A DNA stretch of 64,000 nucleotides. It comes from Variovorax sp. CAN15. Its GTDB lineage: Bacteria; Pseudomonadota; Gammaproteobacteria; Burkholderiales; Burkholderiaceae_C. The stretch lies in contig NZ_JASMRZ010000022.1 of NCBI RefSeq assembly GCF_030462475.1, positions 1-64,000 of the forward strand, written 5' to 3'. Shown here piece by piece: positions 8,674-17,925 of the stretch. The notes beneath the pieces were generated by a model. That model was given only the letters and a program-made list of their open reading frames with translations, made no database searches and had not been told where the DNA came from. The position numbers and the translations under genes are program-made. How positions within the stretch are numbered: the first letter of the stretch is position 1; each line of letters starts with the position of its first letter.

Positions 8674-9576
8674 CTACATCTCGAAGGCCGCGACCTGACG
8701 GCCGTCGATGTCGGTGAAGCCGTATTCGCGCGCGAGGTCGGCCACCCGCAGCACCTCGCCGCTCTTGTCCATCACGCGCGCATCGGCAGCGAGCGCCGCT
8801 ATCGCCCGCCCGAGGTAGCGCGGCGACTCGGTACGCGCAAGCTCGGGACGTTCCCGCCAGTGCGCCTCGTCGGTCTTGTGGCCGGCCAGTACGAACTCGG
8901 TGCGCATCCAGCCGGGCGACACCGCCACCGAGGCGACGCCGTGCGGCTTCAGCTCCTGCGCCATGCCGAAGGCCAGCCGCGTCATCGATGCCTTGGCGAG
9001 GTCGTAGAAGAGATTGCCGCGCAGATAGTGGCCTCGGTCCCAGAAGGTGGTGGTGGCGACCAGCCCCTTCTTCTGCCGCACCATCAGCGGCGCGGCGCAG
9101 CGGCTGGCCAGCAGGTGGTTGCGCACGCCGCGGTCGAACATCGAGTCCCAGTTCGACAGCGGATGCTCCCAGAACGGCGCCTCGAACACGCCGGTGAAGG
9201 TCTCGTGGCCGCCCCAGGCGTTGTTCACCAGCAGGTCGATGCGGCCGGCGTCGCGCTCCACGCGGGCGAAGAGCGCGGCCACGTCTTGCTCGCTGGTGTG
9301 GTCGCAGCGCACCGCGATGCCGCGCCCGCCCAGGCGCGTGACCTCGTCGGCGGTATCGTCGATGCTGCCCGGCAACGCGGCCAGGTCCGACAGGGCCATC
9401 AGCTGGCCGTAGGTGGCGGCAGGCTGCGCGCGCGTGCTGCGGCCGGTGACGTACACGGTGGCGCCGGCCGCGCCCAGCTCCACCGCAATGCCGCGCCCCG
9501 CGCCACGGCTCGCGCCGGTCACGACCGCCACGCAACCCTTCAGCGGATGGGCGGTCCTGTTTTCCTCGTTGTTCAT
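8674..9576 (-). CDS. SDR-family oxidoreductase
   Basis: This 300-residue short-chain dehydrogenase has TGASRGAGRG as the nucleotide-binding loop, a GRSTRAQ stretch after beta-2 that favours NADP, NNAWGGHE in place of NNAG, and YDLAKASM carrying the catalytic Tyr and Lys. The protein resembles the DHRS1-like group (NNAWGG). Start 9576 follows AGGAG with 9 nt spacing; the ORF-track start at 9621 is too early. It lies 57 bp downstream of an AraC regulator on the same strand, which may control it. Confidence 0.85.
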   Translation of the reverse strand: MNNEENRTAHPLKGCVAVVTGASRGAGRGIAVELGAAGATVYVTGRSTRAQPAATYGQLMALSDLAALPGSIDDTADEVTRLGGRGIAVRCDHTSEQDVAALFARVERDAGRIDLLVNNAWGGHETFTGVFEAPFWEHPLSNWDSMFDRGVRNHLLASRCAAPLMVRQKKGLVATTTFWDRGHYLRGNLFYDLAKASMTRLAFGMAQELKPHGVASVAVSPGWMRTEFVLAGHKTDEAHWRERPELARTESPRYLGRAIAALAADARVMDKSGEVLRVADLAREYGFTDIDGRQVAAFEM

Positions 9577-9633
9577 CCTGATGGCTCCTTCGATCCGTTC
9601 TTTGCCTGAGAGAGCCGGCAAGATAGCCAGCGT

Positions 9634-10503
9634 TCAGCCCGGCGTCTTGGAAGAAACCGAAACCGCCCGGTCGAGGAATTCGGCGGGCGTGACGCCGCAC
9701 AGCGCGCGGAACTCGTTGACCAGATGCGACTGGTCGTAGAAGCCCCCCTCCAGCGCCACCTCGGCCCAGGCCGGCGAGGGTTGCTGCCGCAGCGCGCGCA
9801 GGCAGCCGTGCATGCGCGCGAGCCGGCTCCAGGCGCGCGGTGAAAGCCCGACATGGACATGGAAGAGCTGCTGCAGCCGCCGTTCGCCGACGCCGACGGC
9901 GGCCGCCACCTCGCGCAGCGGGCGCCGCCCGTCCGATCCGGCGATGAGCCTCGCGGCATGTATCGCGATAGCGTTGCCGGCGTTGTCGCTGTCGCGAAGC
10001 CTGCGCTGCAGCACGGCCTGCAGCATCGCCACCCGCGCCGCGTCGTCCGGCGCTTCGGTCATTCGCTCGAGCAGCTCCATGCCTTCGCCGCGCCACAGCG
10101 CATCGAGGTGCACCGCAGTGCCGCCGATCTCGCCGGCCGGCAGACCCAGCAGCGCGGCTGCGGCACCGGGGCGCAAGGTGACGGACAGCCCCTCCACCTT
10201 GCGCCGCATGCGCACCACGACCGGCGCGGTCGATGCGCCGATGGCTTCCAGCGCCTGCCCTTGCTCGTCGCCGACGCAGGGCGCATCGCCGAAGTTGAAG
10301 ACCAGCCGCACGGCGCCATCGGGCAGCACCCGTTCGCGCATCTCGTGGCCGTCGGCGAAGCTCTCGCGGTACAGCATGATGTGGGAGACATGCCCACGCA
10401 GCGCGGCATCGACCGCGAATGCGCTCAGCGTGCCGGCGGGCACGCCCGATTCCGGCCCGTGCAGCGGGTCGTCGTCGAGCCGGAGGAAGAGGCGTTCGCC
10501 CAT
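9634..10503 (-). CDS. AraC-family transcriptional regulator
   Basis: The 289-residue protein has an N-terminal DUF6597-like ligand domain (YRESFADGHEMRERVLPDGAVRLVFNFGD) and a C-terminal AraC double helix-turn-helix (REVAAAVGVGERRLQQLFHVHVGLSPRAWSRLAR, then AEVALEGGFYDQSHLVNEFRALCGVTPAEFL). DNA binding is clear; the ligand is not. It sits upstream of an SDR gene on the same strand and diverges from a glutathione S-transferase gene, so both are candidate targets. An earlier ATG at 10539 is possible. Confidence 0.85.
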   Translation of the reverse strand: MGERLFLRLDDDPLHGPESGVPAGTLSAFAVDAALRGHVSHIMLYRESFADGHEMRERVLPDGAVRLVFNFGDAPCVGDEQGQALEAIGASTAPVVVRMRRKVEGLSVTLRPGAAAALLGLPAGEIGGTAVHLDALWRGEGMELLERMTEAPDDAARVAMLQAVLQRRLRDSDNAGNAIAIHAARLIAGSDGRRPLREVAAAVGVGERRLQQLFHVHVGLSPRAWSRLARMHGCLRALRQQPSPAWAEVALEGGFYDQSHLVNEFRALCGVTPAEFLDRAVSVSSKTPG

Positions 10504-10574
10504 GGGTCCCGATTGTCTGGAAAAAACCGGCCGTGGCATGTCCGAAAATCGGCCGCTTCGCCTGTCCGAATCGA

Positions 10575-11231
10575 ATGCCTTCCGCCCTGCCTGTTCTCTA
10601 CTCGTTCCGCCGCTGCCCTTACGCGATGCGCGCCCGCCTCGCGCTGGTCGCCAGTGGCCAGCAGTGCGAGCTGCGCGAGGTGGCGCTGAAGAACAAGCCG
10701 GCCGACATGCTCACGGCCTCGCCCAAGGGCACGGTGCCGGTGCTGGTCGCGGAAGACGGTACGGTGCTGGAACAGAGCATCGACGTGATGCTGTGGGCGC
10801 TGCGCCGCAGCGATCCGCAGGGCTGGCTCCAGCCCTCGACGGGCACGCTGCAGGACATGCTCGGGCTGGTCGCTGCCTGCGACGACGGCTTCAAGCCCCT
10901 GCTCGACCGCTACAAGTACCCCGACCGTCATTCGGACGGCGGCGAACCCGCGCGCGAGCGTGGCGCTGCCTTCCTGCGCGATCTGGAGGCCCGGCTGTCG
11001 GCCTCGCCGCAACTGGCCGGCAACCACGCGACGCTGGCCGACGCCGCCCTCATGCCCTTCGTGCGCCAGTTCGCCATGGTCGACACGGCATGGTTCGACG
11101 CACAGCCCTGGCCGCATCTGCAAGCCTGGCTCCGGAACTGGACCGCCTCTGAGCTCTTCGAGCGCGCCATGCACAAGTACGAGCCATGGAAGCCGGGCGA
11201 GGCCGGCGTGGACTTCCCTCCTGCACGCTAG
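10575..11231 (+). CDS. Glutathione S-transferase family protein
   Basis: The 218-residue protein starts with a thioredoxin-fold GST N domain: LPVLYSFRRCPYAMRARLAL with the CPYA site, then KGTVPVLVAEDGTVLEQSIDVM, which is the cis-Pro and glutathione-binding SNAIL-like segment. An all-helical C domain follows (LADAALMPFVRQFAMVD). Cys in the active site suggests an omega- or glutaredoxin-like thiol transferase or dehalogenase-type enzyme rather than a tyrosine GST. It converges with the lysR gene, ending with a 4-bp overlap. Confidence 0.88.
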   Translation: MPSALPVLYSFRRCPYAMRARLALVASGQQCELREVALKNKPADMLTASPKGTVPVLVAEDGTVLEQSIDVMLWALRRSDPQGWLQPSTGTLQDMLGLVAACDDGFKPLLDRYKYPDRHSDGGEPARERGAAFLRDLEARLSASPQLAGNHATLADAALMPFVRQFAMVDTAWFDAQPWPHLQAWLRNWTASELFERAMHKYEPWKPGEAGVDFPPAR

Positions 11232-12130
11232 GCAGCCACTGCCGCCGCCGAGGCCCGCTGGATGCATTCGACGAAGTGCTGCGCGGCCGGCGTCAGCAAC
11301 TGCCCTCGCCGCTTGATGACGCTCACGCTGAGCATCGGCAGCTCTTCCTCGATCTCCACGCGGCGGATGCCGTGGCGCTTGAAGGTCAGCGTGGCCAGCG
11401 GCTCGACGAACAGGCCGACCAGGTCCATCTGCCCCACCAGCGCCAGCGCCACGGTGACCGACTGCCCCTGGATCACCCGGGCCGGCGGCGGCAGCCCCAG
11501 CGGCAGCAGCGGCGAGACGGCCTCGCGGCCGCTGAAGTGGTCGTCGCCCGGCAGGATCCACTCGGCCTTGTAGAGGTCGCGGATCGAGCGGCTCGCGCGC
11601 AGCGGGTGGCGCTCTCGCAGGCCCACCACCAGCTTCACCGGAAAGAGCTCCATCGCCTCGAACTGCGGATCGAGCCGGCCCGGCACCACGTGCGCCACCG
11701 CGAAGTCGAGCGAGCCTTCGCGCAGGCGCGCCAGCATCCAGGGCAGCACGGTTTCGCTGAACTGCACGTCGACGGCAGGCAGCCGCGCATGGAAGTCCTT
11801 GAAGGCCACCGGCAGCACCGTGAGCGCGAAGGAGGTGCTGACGGCCAGCGAAACCTTGCCGGTGAGCCCGTCGCGGATCTGCGCGATCTCGTCGCGGGCG
11901 CGCTGCATGTCGGCCAGCAGCAGCCGGGCGCGCGGCGCGAAGGCCTTGCCGAACTCGGTGAGCTGCACGCCCTTGACGCTGCGCTCCACCAGCGGCGCGC
12001 CGACCTCGCGCTCCAGCTCGCGCACGATCTTGGTGACGGCCGGCTGCGAGATGCCCAGCACCCGCGCGGCGGCCCGGATGCTCAACTGCTCGACCACGGC
12101 CACGAAGGCATGCAGCTGGTTGGGTTTCAT
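11228..12130 (-). CDS. LysR-family regulator of the MFS/M14 unit
   Basis: This 300-residue LysR protein has an N-terminal winged helix (FVAVVEQLSIRAAARVLGISQPAVTKIVRELE) and a periplasmic-binding-like effector domain. The wording resembles the CbbR/GltC/TdcA-like subgroup with MKPNQLHAFVAV. It is divergent from the MFS transporter 131 bp away, and that arrangement usually means it regulates the transporter and the following peptidase gene. ATG 12130 chosen; the TTG at 12139 lacks support. Confidence 0.88.
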   Translation of the reverse strand: MKPNQLHAFVAVVEQLSIRAAARVLGISQPAVTKIVRELEREVGAPLVERSVKGVQLTEFGKAFAPRARLLLADMQRARDEIAQIRDGLTGKVSLAVSTSFALTVLPVAFKDFHARLPAVDVQFSETVLPWMLARLREGSLDFAVAHVVPGRLDPQFEAMELFPVKLVVGLRERHPLRASRSIRDLYKAEWILPGDDHFSGREAVSPLLPLGLPPPARVIQGQSVTVALALVGQMDLVGLFVEPLATLTFKRHGIRRVEIEEELPMLSVSVIKRRGQLLTPAAQHFVECIQRASAAAVAA

Positions 12131-12163
12131 GAAAACCAAAAGTTATCTTCGAAGCCCAATTAT

Positions 12164-12178
12164 TGTCTTTTCATGACA
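12164..12178. promoter_or_regulatory. Candidate LysR box
   Basis: TGTC-N7-GACA lies in the divergent spacer between the lysR gene and the MFS transporter. It has the T-N11-A geometry of LysR operators. The location is right, but the motif is short. Confidence 0.35.
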
Positions 12179-12261
12179 GCGGCGAATCTCTAGCATCCGG
12201 CGCGGCCAGGGCGCAGACCTTCGACCGACATTCCTGAAAGCAAAGCCAACACTGGAGACAC

Positions 12262-13593
12262 ATGAGCACCCCAAGCACCCGGCCCGCGCCGTCCTCCTCT
12301 TCTCCCGGGCGCCGCCGCCAGACCATCGTGGCCACCACCATCGGCAACGGGCTGGAGTTCTTCGACTTCACCGTCTACGGCTTCCTGGCGCTCGTGATCG
12401 GCAAGCTGTTCTTCCCGACCTTCAATTCCTACGGCCAGCTGCTGCTGACGGTGGCCAGCTTCGGCGTGGGCTTCATCATGCGGCCGCTGGGCGGCATCGT
12501 CATCGGCGCGTATGCCGACCGCGCGGGCCGCAAGAAGGCCATGACGCTCACCATCTTCCTGATGGCGCTGGGCTGCGCCATGATCGCCTTCACGCCCACC
12601 TATGCGGCCATCGGCGTGGCGGCCCCCATCGTCATCGTGCTGGCGCGGCTCATCCAGGGCTTCTCGGCCGGCGGCGAGGTCGGCGCATCGACCACGCTGC
12701 TGGTGGAGCACGCCACGCCGGCCAACCGCGGCTACATGGCGAGCTGGCAGTTCGCGAGCCAGGGCCTGGGCGTGATGCTCGGCGCCGTCGTGGTGGGCCT
12801 GCTGACCTTCACGCTGTCGGCCGAATCGATGCAGAGCTGGGGCTGGCGCATTCCCTTCGTCATCGGCATGCTGATCGCGCCGGTGGGCATGTACATCCGC
12901 CGCCATCTGGAGGAGTCGCTGCACATCTCGCCGCAGGAGGCCTCCGCGCCGCGCGAAAGCAGCCTGAAGACCGTCTGCACGCAGCACGGCAAGACGGTGC
13001 TGGCGGCCATTCTTTCGCTGGTCGGCGGCACCACGGCCGCATATGTCGTGACCTTCTACATGCCGACGTACGCCGTGCGCGAGCTGGGCTTCACGCCCTC
13101 GGTGGCGCTCTTCGGCGCGGCGCTCACCGGCCTGATCTCCTTCGCCTTCGCGCCCTTCGTCGGCAAGCTGTCGGACGTGGTGGGCCGCAAGACGCTGATC
13201 GTCTGGAGCCGCGTGGCGCTCGCCCTGCTGATCTACCCCGGCTTTCTGTGGCTCAACGCCTCGCCCACGCCCACGGTGCTGTTCGTGGTGCTCGGCGTGT
13301 TCAGCTTCGGCCTGGTCGTCCAGACGGTGCCCGGCATCACGATGCTGCCCGAGATGTTCCCGAAGGCGGTGCGCGCCAGCGGCATGTCGCTGGTGTACAG
13401 CGTGGGCGTGGCGCTCTTCGGCGGCTTCGCGCCCTTCATCAGCACCTGGCTGCTCAACGCCACGGGCAGCAAGCTCGCGCCGGCCTGGTACCTGGTGGCG
13501 ATGACGGTGGTCTCGCTGCTGGGCCTGCTCTGGCTGCGCGACCATACGGGCCGCGACATCGACGCCGCCGGTGCCCACGCGGCATCGGCCTGA
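12262..13593 (+). CDS. MFS transporter, metabolite:H+ symporter type
   Basis: This 443-residue, 12-helix major facilitator belongs to the MHS (citrate/proline/shikimate) group: GNGLEFFDFTVYGFLA in helix 1, the loop GAYADRAGRKKAMTLTI, and RLIQGFSAGGEVGASTTLLVEHA are diagnostic. The family imports organic acids or amino-acid-like compounds with protons across the inner membrane. With the downstream M14-type hydrolase it looks like uptake plus cleavage of an amide or peptide-like substrate. RBS GGAGACAC lies before the ATG. Confidence 0.9.
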   Translation: MSTPSTRPAPSSSSPGRRRQTIVATTIGNGLEFFDFTVYGFLALVIGKLFFPTFNSYGQLLLTVASFGVGFIMRPLGGIVIGAYADRAGRKKAMTLTIFLMALGCAMIAFTPTYAAIGVAAPIVIVLARLIQGFSAGGEVGASTTLLVEHATPANRGYMASWQFASQGLGVMLGAVVVGLLTFTLSAESMQSWGWRIPFVIGMLIAPVGMYIRRHLEESLHISPQEASAPRESSLKTVCTQHGKTVLAAILSLVGGTTAAYVVTFYMPTYAVRELGFTPSVALFGAALTGLISFAFAPFVGKLSDVVGRKTLIVWSRVALALLIYPGFLWLNASPTPTVLFVVLGVFSFGLVVQTVPGITMLPEMFPKAVRASGMSLVYSVGVALFGGFAPFISTWLLNATGSKLAPAWYLVAMTVVSLLGLLWLRDHTGRDIDAAGAHAASA

Positions 13594-13637
13594 GCGACGG
13601 CCTTCCTCACCATTCCAAGCACAGGAGTCCCCACCCC

Positions 13638-14741
13638 ATGCAAGCACAACCCACCGCCGCCACGCGCTTCTTCTCCGGGACGTATGTCGAGGCCCGCGCC
13701 AAATTCCTGGAGGCCGCCGCGCAGCGCGGTGCCGCCGTCGAATCCTTCGTGATGGAGGCGCACAGGGGCGCGCTCGGCGAAGAGCTGGCCACCGACGTCG
13801 CGCTCGTCGGCGCCATCGACGCGAAGAAAGTGCTGCTCGTGAGCTCGGGCACGCACGGCCCCGAAGGCTTCTGCGGCTCGGGCACGCAGATCGCCACGCT
13901 CAACGACGCGGACCTGCTCTCGCGGCTGGAGCAGGCCGGCGTCTCGCTGCTGCTGGTGCACGCGGTCAACCCGCACGGCTTTTCGCACCTGCACCGCACG
14001 AACGAAGACAACATCGACCTGAACCGCAACCACATCGACTTCAGCGCGCCGCTGCCGGTGAATGCCGAGTACGCCGACGTCGAGCCGCTGGTGCTGCCCG
14101 CCACCTGGCCGCCGACGCCCGCCGACGAGGCGGCCGTGGCCGCCTACGTGGCGAAGCACGGCATGCGCGCCTTCCGCGCCGCCGTGACGCGCGGCCAGTA
14201 CACCTCGCCCGACGGCCTGTTCTACGGCGGCACCGCGCCTTCGTGGAGCAACAAGACCATCCGCAAGATCCTGCGCAAGTACGCCGCCTCGGCCACGCAC
14301 CTGGGCTGGATCGACGTGCACACCGGCCTGGGCCCCTACGGCCACGGCGAGAAGATCTACCCCGGCCGCAACACGCCCGAAGACCTGGCGCGGGCCCACG
14401 AATGGTGGGGCGCCGACGTGTTCGCGCCCTTCGCCGGCGACTCTGCCTCGGCCGACGTGTCGGGCCCGGTGATCTCCACCGCGTACGACGAATGCCCCAA
14501 CGCGAAGATCGCGCCCATGGGCCTCGAATTCGGCACCCTGCCCGACCTGGAAGTGCTCGACCGCCTGCGCGCCGACACCTGGCTGCGCCGCCACCCCGAA
14601 GCGCCGGAAGCGCAGAAGCGCGAGATCCGCACGCGGCTGCGCGACGGCTTCTATTGCGACAACGACGAGTGGAAGGGGATGATCCTCGGGCAGACGCGGG
14701 TGGTGCTGCTGCAGACGCTGCAGGGGTTGAAAGCGAGCTGA
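13638..14741 (+). CDS. DUF2817 M14-like metallopeptidase/amidohydrolase
   Basis: This 367-residue protein belongs to the DUF2817 branch of M14 zinc carboxypeptidases. Zinc ligands fit [12 protein letters not shown] (HxxE), and [16 protein letters not shown] supplies the third histidine; [14 protein letters not shown] resembles the substrate-carboxylate-binding NR motif of M14 enzymes. No signal peptide is seen, so it probably acts in the cytosol. RBS CAGGAG is 12 nt before the ATG. The gene is 44 bp downstream of the MFS transporter and probably cotranscribed, suggesting it hydrolyses the imported compound. Substrate unknown. Confidence 0.82.
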   Translation: MQAQPTAATRFFSGTYVEARAKFLEAAAQRGAAVESFVMEAHRGALGEELATDVALVGAIDAKKVLLVSSGTHGPEGFCGSGTQIATLNDADLLSRLEQAGVSLLLVHAVNPHGFSHLHRTNEDNIDLNRNHIDFSAPLPVNAEYADVEPLVLPATWPPTPADEAAVAAYVAKHGMRAFRAAVTRGQYTSPDGLFYGGTAPSWSNKTIRKILRKYAASATHLGWIDVHTGLGPYGHGEKIYPGRNTPEDLARAHEWWGADVFAPFAGDSASADVSGPVISTAYDECPNAKIAPMGLEFGTLPDLEVLDRLRADTWLRRHPEAPEAQKREIRTRLRDGFYCDNDEWKGMILGQTRVVLLQTLQGLKAS

Positions 14742-14744
14742 CCC

Positions 14745-15545
14745 TCAGCCGAAGTTGGGCGCGCGCTTCTCGCGCAGCGACGCGACGCCCTCGCGCACAT
14801 CGGCTCCCGCGAAGCCCATGAATTCGAGCGCCAAAGAAGCGTCGAAGGTCGGGCCGGCCTGCCGCAGCCAGTTGTTCAGCGCGTACTTGGTGAAGCGGAT
14901 CGCGCTCTGGCTGCCGGCCGCGAGCCGGTCGGCCACCTCGTAGGCGCGCGGCAGCAGCTCGGCCTCTTCCACCGCGAGCGACACGAGGCCGATGCGTTCG
15001 GCCTCCTCGCCGCTCACCGGCTCGCACAGCAGCAGGTGGTACTTGGCCTTGGCCATGCCGCACAGGAGCGGCCAGACGATGGCCGCGTGGTCGCCGGCCG
15101 CCACGCCCAGGCGGGTGTGGCCGTCGACGATCTTCGCGTTCTTCGTGGCGATGGAGATGTCGGCCAGCAGTCCGGCCACCAGGCCCGCGCCCACCGCCGG
15201 ACCGTGCATGGCGCTCACGATGGGCTTGTCGCAGTTGATGATGTTGTAGACGAGGTCGCGCGCCTCGCGCCACACGCGCTGGCGCACCGCGTCGTCGGTG
15301 GTCATGTCCTGCACCATGGCCAGGTCGCCTCCGCCCGAGAAGCCCTGCCCTTCGCCTCGCAGCACCGCGCAGCGCACGCTGTCGTCGGCCGATACGTCGC
15401 GCCAGATCTCCGCGAGCTCGCGATGCCCGTCATGGCCCGCCGTGGGCAGCTTGCCGTTGGCCGCCAGCATCCGGATGTCGAGCACCGCGCCGTTCGCGCC
15501 GCGGCGCTCGATGGCGAGGGTCTTGTAGCGGGCGGCGTAGTCCAT
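14745..15545 (-). CDS. Enoyl-CoA hydratase/isomerase family protein
   Basis: The 266-residue crotonase-fold protein shows the oxyanion-hole segment [19 protein letters not shown] and [23 protein letters not shown]. At the position of the second catalytic glutamate the sequence is [12 protein letters not shown], so the hydratase glutamate pair is not intact, and an isomerase, hydrolase or other crotonase activity is equally possible. It converges on the DUF2817 gene with a 3-bp gap. Confidence 0.82.
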   Translation of the reverse strand: MDYAARYKTLAIERRGANGAVLDIRMLAANGKLPTAGHDGHRELAEIWRDVSADDSVRCAVLRGEGQGFSGGGDLAMVQDMTTDDAVRQRVWREARDLVYNIINCDKPIVSAMHGPAVGAGLVAGLLADISIATKNAKIVDGHTRLGVAAGDHAAIVWPLLCGMAKAKYHLLLCEPVSGEEAERIGLVSLAVEEAELLPRAYEVADRLAAGSQSAIRFTKYALNNWLRQAGPTFDASLALEFMGFAGADVREGVASLREKRAPNFG

Positions 15546-15563
15546 CGCGGGTGTCTCCTTCAG

Positions 15564-15986
15564 CTATTTTTTCGCGGCCAGCTCGCGGCAGCGCTGCACG
15601 TTCGCGTCGAAGCGCGAGGCCAGCCCGGGCTCGCACTCGTCGGACGGCGCGAGCCGGCACATGCCGACCACAGCGTAGTCCATCACCGCCGCCGTGCACA
15701 TCGGGTACGCGGCCAGCTCGGGATTGGCCTTGCTCTTGAAGCCCCAGCGCTCCGCGAACTGAACCGTGCGGACCATCGCGCCGTGGAAAAAACTGCGGTC
15801 CTTCGCGGCGATGGCCGCCTCCATGCGAGGCAGCTCCTCGTTCAGGTAGCCGACCGAGTCGAGCGGAAAGCCCGACGGGTCCTGCTGTGCGGTGGCGAAG
15901 GAAGCGGCGAGCACGAGGGGCAAGGCCGCCAAGGCGCGCAGAACGGGGGAAGCTGCGCGGCGTCGGGAGGTGCGGTTGAAGGGCAT
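15564..15986 (-). CDS. Exported small hypothetical protein
   Basis: I do not recognise the family. The 140-residue product begins with an Arg-rich n-region and hydrophobic h-region ending ASFATAQQ, a good Sec signal peptide. The mature part (about 105 residues) contains three cysteines (PMCTAAV, GMCRLAPSDECEPG) and one near the end (VQRCRELAAKK), compatible with disulfides in the periplasm. It is 18 bp downstream of nothing obvious and lies just 5' of the crotonase gene on the same strand. Start 15986 is preferred to 16016 because the signal peptide then begins at once. Confidence 0.65.
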   Translation of the reverse strand: MPFNRTSRRRAASPVLRALAALPLVLAASFATAQQDPSGFPLDSVGYLNEELPRMEAAIAAKDRSFFHGAMVRTVQFAERWGFKSKANPELAAYPMCTAAVMDYAVVGMCRLAPSDECEPGLASRFDANVQRCRELAAKK

Positions 15987-16061
15987 GGGCTCGAATTCTG
16001 CAACGTTTTGAAGCATTTCTGAACCCGCCGCGATGCGTGGGCGCTACGCCGTCCGACTTTG

Positions 16062-16334
16062 CTAGCGGCCCTTCTTCTGCTTGTCGAATTTGCGCCAGTA
16101 CTGGAACTCGTCCTCGTGCACCTCCAGGTCGATTTCGGAGATGCGCGCCTGCAGCCGCTCCTGCACCTCGGCCACCGCCCGGTTGTAGACCAGCGGCCCG
16201 ATCTCCTCGAGGAAGAAGCCCAGCAACGCGCCGGCCGCGATGTTGCCGATGGGCTCCTCCATGTTCTCGCGGAAGTAGCGCTCGATGGAGGTGACGGCCT
16301 GCTGGCGGGCTTCTTTCGGGATCTCGATGGTCAT
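16062..16334 (-). CDS. DUF2164 family protein
   Basis: This 90-residue acidic protein matches the small DUF2164 family: MTIEIPKEARQQAVTSIERYFRENMEEPIGNIAAGALLGFFLEEIGPLVYN, then a coiled VQERLQARISEIDLEVHEDEFQYW and basic tail KFDKQKKGR. No enzymatic residues are apparent; function unknown. It is shorter than the spurious 648-residue ORF-track frame that contains it. It is divergent from the beta-propeller lipoprotein gene. Confidence 0.8.
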   Translation of the reverse strand: MTIEIPKEARQQAVTSIERYFRENMEEPIGNIAAGALLGFFLEEIGPLVYNRAVAEVQERLQARISEIDLEVHEDEFQYWRKFDKQKKGR

Positions 16335-16427
16335 GGGCTGTTCCGGCGGTTGGATCGACCGGCCGATTGTGCCGGCCGCCCCTTCGCTACCATGCGCGCT
16401 CACAACAACACACACCGGAGACACACC

Positions 16428-17624
16428 ATGAAGTTCCGCCTTGCTCCCGTCGCGGCGCTCGCGGCCGCTGCCCTTGCGCTCGTCTCGGGCTGCGCGAACC
16501 TCACCCCCACCGTGCCCCAACGCCAGCTGATGCTGGTCGCCAACGACGAAAAACAGTCGTGGAACGATGCCGGCGCGGTGATCCTCGGGCCGATGGGCCG
16601 CGACACGGTGCAGGTACTGGACATCGGCACCGATCCGCTGGCGCCCAAGGTGCTCGGCACGCTGCAGCTGGACAACACCATCGCCGGCCCGCCGACCAAT
16701 CTCGCGATCACGCCCGGCGAAACGCTGGCGCTGGTCGCCAATTCGCTCAACGTGGTCGAGGAGAACGGCGTACGCAAGCAGGTGCCCGACAACCGGCTCT
16801 TCGTGATCGACCTGACCACCACGCCGCCCAAGCTGCTCGACACGCTGCAGGTGGGCAAGCAGCCCTCGGGCCTGTCGATCAACCGCACTGGCGACCTCGC
16901 GCTGGTGGCCAACCGCGCCGACAACTCGGTGAGCGTGCTGCGCATCTCGGGCAAGAAGGTCACGCTGGTCGACACCGTGGCCATGGGCGACTCGGTGGCG
17001 CACGTGCGCTTCACGCCCGACGGCAAGCGCGCGCTGGCGGCCAAGTTCCCGAGCCACAAGATCGCGCTGCTCGAGGTGAACGGCGAGAAAGTCAGCTACA
17101 GCAAGGTCGACCTCGCAGCGGGCCTGTGGCCCTACAACGTCGACGTGACGCCCGATGGCAAGCTCGCGCTCACGGCCGACAACGGCAACTCGGGCGCCTC
17201 CGACGGCCAGGTCGACACGGTCAGCGTGATCGACATGGAAGCCGCGCCGCCGCGCGTGATCGACAAGGTGGTGGTCGGCGACGGCCCCGAGGGACTGGCC
17301 GTGAGCCCGACCGGCAAGCATGCGGTGGCGGTGATCCTGCGTGGCAGCAACGCGGCGAAGAACGCCTACTTCTACAACCGCAACGGCTCGGTGGTGCTGC
17401 TGAAGATCGACGGCAAGAAGATCACTCGGGCCAACGAGGTGGTGGTGCGCGGGCTGCCGGAGGGGGCGGTGTGGAGTGCCGATGGGAAGTACCTGTACGT
17501 GGGCAACTTCATCGACCGGGACATCACGATCCTGCGGCTCGACGGCGACACGCTGGTGCCAACCGGCAAATCGTTCCAGCTGCAGGGCCATCCGGCCGCG
17601 ATGCGCGGGAAAATGACGCACTGA
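16428..17624 (+). CDS. YncE-like beta-propeller lipoprotein
   Basis: The 398-residue protein has a lipoprotein signal (MKFRLAPVAALAAAALALVSGC) with Cys after VSG, and then repeated blades of the YVTN/YncE seven-bladed propeller type: LAITPGETLALVANS, LSINRTGDLALVANRADNSVSVLRI, VRFTPDGKRALAAKFPSHKIALLEV, VDVTPDGKLALTADNGN, LAVSPTGKHAVAVIL, and AVWSADGKYLYVGNFIDRDITIL. It is probably anchored in a membrane facing the periplasm. Such propellers bind partners or ligands; no enzyme residues are evident. RBS CCGGAG. It may be cotranscribed with the small membrane protein 33 bp downstream. Confidence 0.85.
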   Translation: MKFRLAPVAALAAAALALVSGCANLTPTVPQRQLMLVANDEKQSWNDAGAVILGPMGRDTVQVLDIGTDPLAPKVLGTLQLDNTIAGPPTNLAITPGETLALVANSLNVVEENGVRKQVPDNRLFVIDLTTTPPKLLDTLQVGKQPSGLSINRTGDLALVANRADNSVSVLRISGKKVTLVDTVAMGDSVAHVRFTPDGKRALAAKFPSHKIALLEVNGEKVSYSKVDLAAGLWPYNVDVTPDGKLALTADNGNSGASDGQVDTVSVIDMEAAPPRVIDKVVVGDGPEGLAVSPTGKHAVAVILRGSNAAKNAYFYNRNGSVVLLKIDGKKITRANEVVVRGLPEGAVWSADGKYLYVGNFIDRDITILRLDGDTLVPTGKSFQLQGHPAAMRGKMTH

Positions 17625-17657
17625 CAGATCAGCATTTCCCCGAAAGAACGAAGACCC

Positions 17658-17870
17658 ATGGCTCAGCCCAAACGACAACTCCGCACGCTCGAGCGCGGCA
17701 TCCTCTGCCTCGTGATCGGCGCCGCCGTCCTGCTGGGGCCGCGCTTCCTGCAGGGCACGCGCTGGTTCGAGATGGTGGCGGGGGCCTATCTGGTGGGCTG
17801 GTTCGCATTGGTTCTGGGCGTCGTACTGATCGTGGTCGAGCTGGTGAAGCTCGGCAGGAACCGCCAGTAA
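17658..17870 (+). CDS. Small two-helix inner-membrane protein
   Basis: This 70-residue protein has a basic N terminus (AQPKRQLRTLER) and two hydrophobic segments, GILCLVIGAAVLLGPRFL and YLVGWFALVLGVVLIVVELV, with a basic end (KLGRNRQ). No family is recognised. It follows the propeller lipoprotein and is followed by a terminator. Confidence 0.7.
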   Translation: MAQPKRQLRTLERGILCLVIGAAVLLGPRFLQGTRWFEMVAGAYLVGWFALVLGVVLIVVELVKLGRNRQ

Positions 17871-17882
17871 GTAAGAAACAAA

Positions 17883-17904
17883 AAACCCGCCTCGCGGCGG
17901 GTTT
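17883..17904. terminator. Rho-independent terminator between convergent genes
   Basis: AAACCCGCC-TCGC-GGCGGGTTT is a perfect hairpin. The A-run on its left becomes a U-run for the minus-strand transcript ending at 17926, so it likely works in both directions. Confidence 0.85.
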
Positions 17905-17925
17905 CGTCTGAAGGAGCGGGCCCGG

